Shown here piece by piece: positions 6,782 through 11,116 of a DNA stretch of 11,116 nt; the first letter of the stretch is position 1; the number at the start of each line of letters is the position of its first letter. The translations under genes and the position numbers were made by a program. Where the stretch lies: contig JARXAU010000181.1 in NCBI GenBank assembly GCA_029865675.1, forward strand, positions 1 to 11,116. Reading direction: 5' to 3'. Below the pieces are notes generated by a model. It was not told the origin of the DNA, made no database searches, and was given only the letters and a program-made list of their open reading frames with translations. The stretch comes from Rhodoferax sp. (GTDB taxonomy: Bacteria > Pseudomonadota > Gammaproteobacteria > Burkholderiales > Burkholderiaceae_C).

Positions 6782-7606
6782 TCAGTCGCGCAGCAAGTCG
6801 TTGAGCGAGGTTTTGGCGCGGGTTTGCGCGTCCACACGCTTGACAATGATGGCGGCGTACAGGCTGTATTTGCCCTCGTTCTTGGGCAAGCTGCCGCTAA
6901 TCACCACCGAGCCCGAGGGGATGCGTCCGTAGCTCACCGTGTCGGTGGCGCGGTCATAAATCGGGGTGCTCTGGCCCAGGTACACGCCCATGGAGATGAC
7001 CGAATTTTCTTCCACGATGACGCCCTCGACCACTTCGGAGCGCGCGCCGATGAAGCAGTTGTCTTCAATGATGGTGGGGCCGGCCTGCATGGGCTCCAAC
7101 ACACCGCCAATGCCTACGCCGCCGCTTAAATGCACGTTTTTGCCGATTTGGGCGCACGAGCCCACAGTGGCCCAGGTGTCAACCATGGTGCCTTCGTCCA
7201 CATAGGCACCAATGTTGACGTAAGAGGGCATCAAAATCACGCCCTTGGCAATGTGACTGCCGCGCCGCGCAACGGCAGGGGGCACCACGCGCACGCCGGT
7301 GGCCTTCATTTCGGCCTCCGTCATGCCGGCAAATTTGGTGGGCACTTTGTCGTAAAAGCCCAGGTCGCCTGCCTGAATGAGCGCGTTGTCCTTGAGCCGA
7401 AAACTCAGCAACACCGCTTTTTTGATCCACTGGTGCGTGGTCCATTGGCCCACGCCATCGCGGGTCGCCACGCGCAGGGCGCCGCTGTTGAGTTCGGAGA
7501 TGACGTGTTCCACAGCGTCCGCCACTTCTTTGGGTGCGGATTGGATGGAGATGTTGGCGCGGTTTTCCCACGCGGCGTCGAGGATGGTTTGGAGTTGCTG
7601 GGTCAT
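6782..7606 (-). CDS. dapD: 2,3,4,5-tetrahydropyridine-2,6-dicarboxylate N-succinyltransferase
   Basis: 274 residues, the same length as E. coli DapD. It transfers succinyl from succinyl-CoA to tetrahydrodipicolinate, the committed step of the succinylase branch to meso-diaminopimelate and lysine. The N-terminal helical domain covers about 1-100. A left-handed beta-helix of hexapeptide repeats follows (about 105-235), with VRVVPPAVARRGSHIAKG (105-122), YVNIGAYVDEGTMVDTWA (129-146), GVGIGGVLEP (163-172) and GARSEVVEG (187-195). Asp143 (MVDTWA) and Glu191 (SEVVEG) match the residues implicated in catalysis in the family. The C-terminal segment YSLYAAIIVKRVDAQTRAKT (247-266) covers the CoA-binding end. 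The trimeric cytoplasmic assembly is known of the family, not visible here. Second gene of the operon, 81 bases after dapC; no strong Shine-Dalgarno sequence precedes its ATG. Confidence 0.97.
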   Translation of the reverse strand: MTQQLQTILDAAWENRANISIQSAPKEVADAVEHVISELNSGALRVATRDGVGQWTTHQWIKKAVLLSFRLKDNALIQAGDLGFYDKVPTKFAGMTEAEMKATGVRVVPPAVARRGSHIAKGVILMPSYVNIGAYVDEGTMVDTWATVGSCAQIGKNVHLSGGVGIGGVLEPMQAGPTIIEDNCFIGARSEVVEGVIVEENSVISMGVYLGQSTPIYDRATDTVSYGRIPSGSVVISGSLPKNEGKYSLYAAIIVKRVDAQTRAKTSLNDLLRD

Positions 7607-7670
7607 GGTGCGTGTCGCTACGGAGTGTTATGAGGTGTTGTCGGGAGTGGTGGAAAGGACTTGCTTTGCC

Positions 7671-7688
7671 GCGTGCTGCGTGCTGCGT
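7671..7688. repeat. Short tandem repeat, 2.6 copies of a 7-mer, beside the dapC stop
   Basis: GCGTGCT occurs at 7671-7677 and 7678-7684, followed by a partial copy GCGT at 7685-7688, reaching the first base of the dapC stop codon (complement). It lies in the 81-base gap between dapC and dapD. It is too short to assign a role and may be chance in G+C-rich DNA. Confidence 0.5.
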
Positions 7689-8899
7689 TAGGGGCTTTGG
7701 TTGCGGGCTTGCACAAACGCCACGATGCGCTGGGCGGCTTCCAAACATTCGTCGGTTTGTGCCACCAGTGCCATGCGAATGCGTCCGGCACCCGGGTTGT
7801 GGCCGTGGCCCTCGCGCGCCAAATACGAGCCGGGCAAGACCGTCACATTGTAGGCAGCGTACAGGTCGCGGGCGAAATCTTCGTCGCTGCCCTTGACCGC
7901 TGCCCACAAATAGAAGCCCGCGTCTGGCAAGGCAACGTCCAGCACCGTGGCCAGCAGGGGCGTGATCTGGGCAAATTTTTGGCGGTAGAGCGCGCGGTTT
8001 TCCTCCACATGCGCTTCGTCGTTCCAGGCCGCGATGCTGGCGCTTTGCACCACCGGGCTCATGGCACTGCCGTGGTAGGTGCGGTAGAGCAAAAATTGCT
8101 GGATCAGCGCCGCGTCGCCCGCGCAAAAGCCGCTGCGCATACCCGGCACATTGCTGCGTTTGGACAAGCTGGTGAAGGACACCAGGTTTTTGAAATCACT
8201 GCGGCCCAGTTTTGCCGCCGCCTCCAGGCCACCCAGCGGCGGCTCGTCGCGGAAATAGATTTCGCTGTAGCACTCGTCCGATGCAATCACAAAGCCGTAG
8301 CGGTCGCTCAGATCAAACAACAGCTTCCACTCCGACAGAGGCATTACCGCGCCCGCCGGGTTGCCTGGGCTGCACACAAACAGAAGCTGGGTACGTGCCC
8401 AAACGGTATCGGGCACGCTGGCCCAGTCCGAAGCAAAGTTGCGTTGGGGGTTTGAAGCTACAAAATAGGGCTCAGCGCCACTCAGGAGCGCGGCGCCTTC
8501 GTAAATTTGATAGAAAGGATTGGGGCAGACCACCAGTGGTCGGGCTTGATCTTGGGAGGGCGCGAGCACGGTTTGGGCAAAGGCAAACAAGGCCTCGCGC
8601 GAGCCATTGACCGGCAAAATTTGGGTTGCGGCGTTCACACTGAGCGAGTAGCGGCGCTGCAGCCAGTGGGCAATGGCCTGGCGCAGTGGCAACTCGCCTA
8701 GGGTTGCCGGGTAGCTGGCCAAGCCACCGCCCATGATGGCGTCGCAATAGGCCTGTTGAATCAATGCTGGCGTGGCGTGGCGTGGCTCCCCGATTCCAAG
8801 ACTGATGGGGCGCAGATCTGGGTTGGGTGTGATGGTGGCAAAAAGCCGACGCAGGCGCTCAAATGGGTAGGCTTGCAAGAGCGACAGGTGGGGATTCAT
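7688..8899 (-). CDS. dapC: Succinyldiaminopimelate transaminase
   Basis: 403-residue fold-type I, class I/II PLP aminotransferase. DapC converts N-succinyl-2-amino-6-ketopimelate to N-succinyl-LL-2,6-diaminopimelate with glutamate as amino donor, between the DapD and DapE steps. Visible residues: SLGIGEPRH (33-41) at the substrate-binding N-terminus, VNGSREALF (97-105) for phosphate binding, Asn180 in CSPGNPAGA (177-185), Asp208 in ASDECYSE (206-213) for the PLP ring nitrogen, the Schiff-base Lys247 in SLSKRSN (244-250), and Arg375 in GRIRMAL (372-378) for the substrate carboxylate. Alone it could be read as a general aminotransferase (ArgD- or AspC-like); its sequence type and place immediately upstream of dapD and dapE make DapC by far the best reading. 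The same dapC-dapD-dapE clustering is known from Bordetella pertussis. First gene of the operon, divergent from the HPt gene. An AAGGA lies 12 bases before the ATG, rather far for ribosome binding. Confidence 0.94.
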   Translation of the reverse strand: MNPHLSLLQAYPFERLRRLFATITPNPDLRPISLGIGEPRHATPALIQQAYCDAIMGGGLASYPATLGELPLRQAIAHWLQRRYSLSVNAATQILPVNGSREALFAFAQTVLAPSQDQARPLVVCPNPFYQIYEGAALLSGAEPYFVASNPQRNFASDWASVPDTVWARTQLLFVCSPGNPAGAVMPLSEWKLLFDLSDRYGFVIASDECYSEIYFRDEPPLGGLEAAAKLGRSDFKNLVSFTSLSKRSNVPGMRSGFCAGDAALIQQFLLYRTYHGSAMSPVVQSASIAAWNDEAHVEENRALYRQKFAQITPLLATVLDVALPDAGFYLWAAVKGSDEDFARDLYAAYNVTVLPGSYLAREGHGHNPGAGRIRMALVAQTDECLEAAQRIVAFVQARNQSP

Positions 8900-8907
8900 A
8901 GCCCGCG

Positions 8908-8936
8908 ATTATCCTTGATTGGTCGTTAAACTTGAA
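8908..8936 (-). promoter_or_regulatory. Candidate sigma-70 promoter for the dapC operon
   Basis: On the minus strand GATAAT (8913-8908, five of six matches to TATAAT) follows TTCAAG (8936-8931, three of six matches to TTGACA) with a 17-base spacer. The predicted RNA start falls at about 8903-8899, at or within a few bases of the dapC ATG, which would give a nearly leaderless mRNA. The -35 match is poor. The whole divergent gap to the HPt gene is only 103 bases, so the true promoter must be here or inside the HPt gene. Confidence 0.25.
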
Positions 8937-8986
8937 TTGTTGGAAGCTTTGGGTTGCGGAGCTCCAAGCCTGGGCAACGAGGAAAT

Positions 8987-8993
8987 AGGAGGG
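8987..8993 (+). promoter_or_regulatory. Strong Shine-Dalgarno site of the HPt gene
   Basis: AGGAGGG lies nine bases before the ATG at 9003, close to a perfect anti-16S match. It fixes the start at 9003 over a TTG 84 bases upstream in the same frame. It is by far the strongest ribosome binding site in this window. Confidence 0.75.
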
Positions 8994-9002
8994 AACATTT
9001 CA

Positions 9003-9380
9003 ATGCAATCTGGCACGGCGGCGGCTCGCGATTACACCTGTTTCAACCTCTTGGGTGCTTTGGAGTTTCTTGGCGACCGCCAGGGTGTGCAGGTCTTGCT
9101 GCCGGTGTTATGCGCCACCTTGGCTAAAGAAGTGCCCGAAACCGCTCATTTGTTGGCCCAGGGCGATTTCGCTGAGGCGGCGCAGCGCCTGCATTCACTC
9201 AAGGGCTTTGTTCCGGTGTTTTGTTTTGCTCCTTTGGTGGAAGAACTCGCCCGTGTGGAGCGCCTTTGCCGAGGTGGCGCCAACCAAGTTGTCGTAGCGG
9301 GCTATGCGGCGCTCGTGCCTGCGTTGCAGTGCCTTGGCGAGGAGGCGGCGCACTACATGGCTCAACCGACTGCGGCCTAG
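9003..9380 (+). CDS. Stand-alone histidine phosphotransfer (HPt) domain protein
   Basis: 125-residue, apparently all-alpha, soluble protein. The segment RLHSLKGF (62-69) fits the HPt active-site pattern H-x-L-K-G, with His64 as the expected phospho-accepting residue and Lys67-Gly68 following. Flanking helices (about 14-43, 45-62, 76-92 and 96-118) would complete a four-helix bundle like HPt domains of phosphorelays (PF01627 type). Behind the motif the sequence is VPVFCFAP rather than the usual small residues and glycine, so this is a divergent HPt. HPt proteins shuttle phosphate between response-regulator receiver domains; no kinase or receiver is in this window, so the partner is unknown. 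It is divergent from dapC and 140 bases upstream of smc on the same strand. Whether it is co-transcribed with smc cannot be told; no clear terminator lies between them. Confidence 0.68.
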   Translation: MQSGTAAARDYTCFNLLGALEFLGDRQGVQVLLPVLCATLAKEVPETAHLLAQGDFAEAAQRLHSLKGFVPVFCFAPLVEELARVERLCRGGANQVVVAGYAALVPALQCLGEEAAHYMAQPTAA

Positions 9381-9520
9381 TCGACGCATGGGTAGCCTTG
9401 TGGGTGGCCCTGCAAGGGCGGGCTGTGCGGGTGCCACGCAGTATCATTCGACGCGTTTCAGATGCCTTTTCCGGGACGAATTTGATCCTCCCTACATCCG
9501 CCTAGCCCCATCCCCCCGCA

Positions 9521-11116
9521 GTGCGCCTCAATTCGATCAAGCTCTCCGGTTTCAAGTCCTTTGTAGAGCCGACCAATTTTTTGCTCCCTGGCCAGTTGGT
9601 AGGCGTGGTCGGGCCTAACGGCTGCGGCAAGTCCAATATCATGGATGCGGTGCGCTGGGTTTTGGGCGAGAGCCGCGCCAGCGAGTTGCGCGGCGAGTCC
9701 ATGCAGGACGTGATTTTCAACGGCACCTCCACCCGCAAGCCCGCCAGCCGCGCCAGCGTAGAACTGGTGTTTGACAACGCCGATCACCGCGCCGGGGGCC
9801 AATGGGGCCAGTTTGGAGAAATTGCCGTGCGCCGGGTGCTGACGCGCGACGGCACGTCGAGTTACTTCATTAACAACCTGCCGGTGCGCCGGCGCGATGT
9901 ACAAGACGTGTTTTTGGGCACCGGCCTGGGGCCACGCGCCTACGCCATCATCGGCCAGGGCACCATCAGCCGCATCATCGAGTCCAAGCCCGAAGAGCTG
10001 CGCCTGTTTTTGGAGGAGGCCGCAGGCGTGTCCAAATACAAGGAACGCCGCCGCGAGACGGAAAACCGCCTGGGTGACACCCGCGCCAACCTGACGCGCG
10101 TCGAAGACATCCTGCGCGAGCTCAACCTCAACCTGGAAAAGCTGGAAAAGCAGGCCGAAGTGGCACTGCGCTACAAGGCCTTGCAGGCGGACGTCACGCT
10201 CAAGCAGCACCAGCAGTGGTACCTCAAGCGCGCGGAGGCCCAGGCCGAACAGGCCAAGGTGCAGGCCGATGCCCAAAGCGCCGTGATTGCGCTGGAGTCG
10301 CGCATGGCCGATTTGCGCAACATTGAGGCCGATTTGGAGTCGGTGCGTCAGGCGCACTACGCTGCGGGCGACCAGGTCAATCAAGTGCAGGGCTTGCTGT
10401 ACGAGGCCAGCACTGAAGTGGGCCGCCTGGAGGCCGAAATTCGCTTTGTAGTGGAAGGGCGCCAGCGGGTGGAGCAGCGGCTCGTCACCCTGAACGAGCA
10501 AATCATGCAATGGGCGCAGCGCAAGGACGAGGCGCTCGAAGAAAGCCAACGCCTGTCCGAATTGAGCACCGTGGGCGAGGACCAGGCCGAGCTGCTGGCC
10601 GCGCAAATGGAAGACCAGGCCCAGCAACTGCCCGAGCTAGAAGACGCCGTGCAACGCGCCCAGGGTCTGGCCAATGCCCAGCGCAGCAGCGTGGCGCAAG
10701 TGCAGCAGGCACTGGGCGTGCTGGCGGCAGAGCAACGCAGCGTCACCGAGCAAAGCCGCCAACTCAGCGCCCGCCGGGAACGCTTGGCGGCCGACCGCAA
10801 GGGCTTGGCTGCGACCGACGAGGCCCGGCTGGCGCAATTGCAGCAAGACTGGGACAGCGCGCAAGAGTCCGCGCAAGTGGCTGCAGCCCGGCTGGAAGAG
10901 TTGCAGTCGACCTTGCCCCAACTGGAAGACGCGCGGCGCGCCCAGCAGCAGCAGCTCAACACCGAGTCGGCGCGCCAGGCCGATGTGTCCGCCCGCCTGG
11001 AGGCGCTCAAGGCCTTGCAAGAGCGCCTGAAAACCGACGGTAAGTTGCAACCTTGGCTGCAAAAACACGGTCTGGAAAATTTGCAGGGTCTGTGGAGCCG
11101 TATCACAGTGCAATCT
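9521..11116 (+). CDS. smc: Chromosome segregation protein SMC (3' end outside window)
   Basis: The first 532 codons of a structural maintenance of chromosomes ATPase, open to the end of the window; full bacterial SMC proteins are about 1,170 residues. The N-terminal head begins MRLNSIKLSGFKSF and has Walker A GPNGCGKS (31-38), DAVRWVLGESRASELRG (42-58), and GPRAYAIIGQGTISRIIE (137-154) containing the Q-loop-like GQG. A long Gln/Glu/Ala-rich coiled coil runs about 170-500. At 515-532 (KHGLENLQGLWSRITVQS) the sequence looks like the entry to the hinge. SMC dimers with ScpA and ScpB compact and separate the replicated chromosome. The start is GTG at 9521: the frame has a TAG at 9503 just upstream and the family N-terminus begins exactly here. 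There is no Shine-Dalgarno sequence; the leader ends in a C-rich run. The antisense strand is open for long stretches, which reflects base composition. Confidence 0.95.
   Translation, partial: MRLNSIKLSGFKSFVEPTNFLLPGQLVGVVGPNGCGKSNIMDAVRWVLGESRASELRGESMQDVIFNGTSTRKPASRASVELVFDNADHRAGGQWGQFGEIAVRRVLTRDGTSSYFINNLPVRRRDVQDVFLGTGLGPRAYAIIGQGTISRIIESKPEELRLFLEEAAGVSKYKERRRETENRLGDTRANLTRVEDILRELNLNLEKLEKQAEVALRYKALQADVTLKQHQQWYLKRAEAQAEQAKVQADAQSAVIALESRMADLRNIEADLESVRQAHYAAGDQVNQVQGLLYEASTEVGRLEAEIRFVVEGRQRVEQRLVTLNEQIMQWAQRKDEALEESQRLSELSTVGEDQAELLAAQMEDQAQQLPELEDAVQRAQGLANAQRSSVAQVQQALGVLAAEQRSVTEQSRQLSARRERLAADRKGLAATDEARLAQLQQDWDSAQESAQVAAARLEELQSTLPQLEDARRAQQQQLNTESARQADVSARLEALKALQERLKTDGKLQPWLQKHGLENLQGLWSRITVQS

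Noticed and set aside
7179..8126. 315-codon open frame on the minus strand spanning the dapC/dapD junction
   Set aside because: Same strand but another frame; it crosses two well-supported genes and its translation is Arg/Pro/His-rich without any motif.
8919..9002. A 28-residue N-terminal extension of the HPt protein from a TTG
   Set aside because: AGGAGGG nine bases before the ATG at 9003 clearly marks the start; the extension would translate the ribosome binding site.
9381..9520. Promoter or terminator between the HPt gene and smc
   Set aside because: TATCAT at 9442-9447 resembles a -10 box but has no -35 at any usual spacing. GCCCT/AGGGC (9407-9419) and GTGGC/GCCAC (9404-9437) can pair but no T run follows. 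Nothing was firm enough to list.
9458..10627. Long open frame (389 codons) on the minus strand across the start of smc
   Set aside because: It lies entirely antisense to an unmistakable SMC head and coiled coil; its translation is rich in Leu, Ala, Gly, Gln and His with no known motif. Open antisense frames like this arise from G+C-rich codon bias.
1..11116. Search for mobile elements, CRISPR arrays, tRNA or rRNA genes, riboswitches and toxin-antitoxin pairs
   Set aside because: None seen. Almost all bases are in well-matched core genes and the gaps are short (at most about 140 bases). In particular no lysine riboswitch is recognisable before dapC; the 103-base gap is too short to hold one.

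Overview
The window looks like chromosomal DNA of a betaproteobacterium, most likely order Burkholderiales, family Comamonadaceae (Rhodoferax/Polaromonas-like). This is inferred from the G+C-rich coding style (about 60% by eye), from the residue-level resemblance of every recognisable protein to that group, and from the clustering of dapC, dapD, dapE, prmB and an ABC-F gene close to smc. No mobile element, CRISPR array, rRNA, tRNA or phage gene was seen. It reads as stable housekeeping sequence.

Left part (1-1544, plus strand): the 3' part of a PQQ-dependent, sorbosone dehydrogenase-like sugar dehydrogenase whose start lies before the window; then a candidate terminator hairpin; then a small unrecognised gene for a probably exported, lysine-rich protein with two cysteines.

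Centre (1562-8899, minus strand): six genes in the order of transcription dapC, dapD, a PilU-like type IV pilus ATPase, dapE, prmB, yheS. The three dap genes give three steps of the succinylase branch of lysine/meso-diaminopimelate synthesis: DapD succinylates tetrahydrodipicolinate, DapC transaminates, DapE removes the succinyl group. PrmB methylates ribosomal protein uL3 and YheS is a ribosome-associated ABC-F ATPase. From pilU to yheS the genes overlap by 1, 4 and 4 bases (TAATG, ATGA, ATGA), and none of the three downstream starts has a visible Shine-Dalgarno sequence, so translational coupling is likely. The pilus ATPase in the middle is the odd member: no other pilus gene is present, and its Asp box carries Asn where Asp is usual.

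Right part (9003-11116, plus strand): divergent from dapC, a 125-residue stand-alone histidine phosphotransfer (HPt) protein with a very strong ribosome binding site, then smc, which starts with GTG at 9521 and runs off the window just where the hinge domain begins.

I found no convincing undescribed multi-gene system. The points most worth a second look are the coupled pilus ATPase inside the DAP operon with its altered Asp box, the orphan HPt protein beside smc, the SD-less coupled chain, and the small exported protein.
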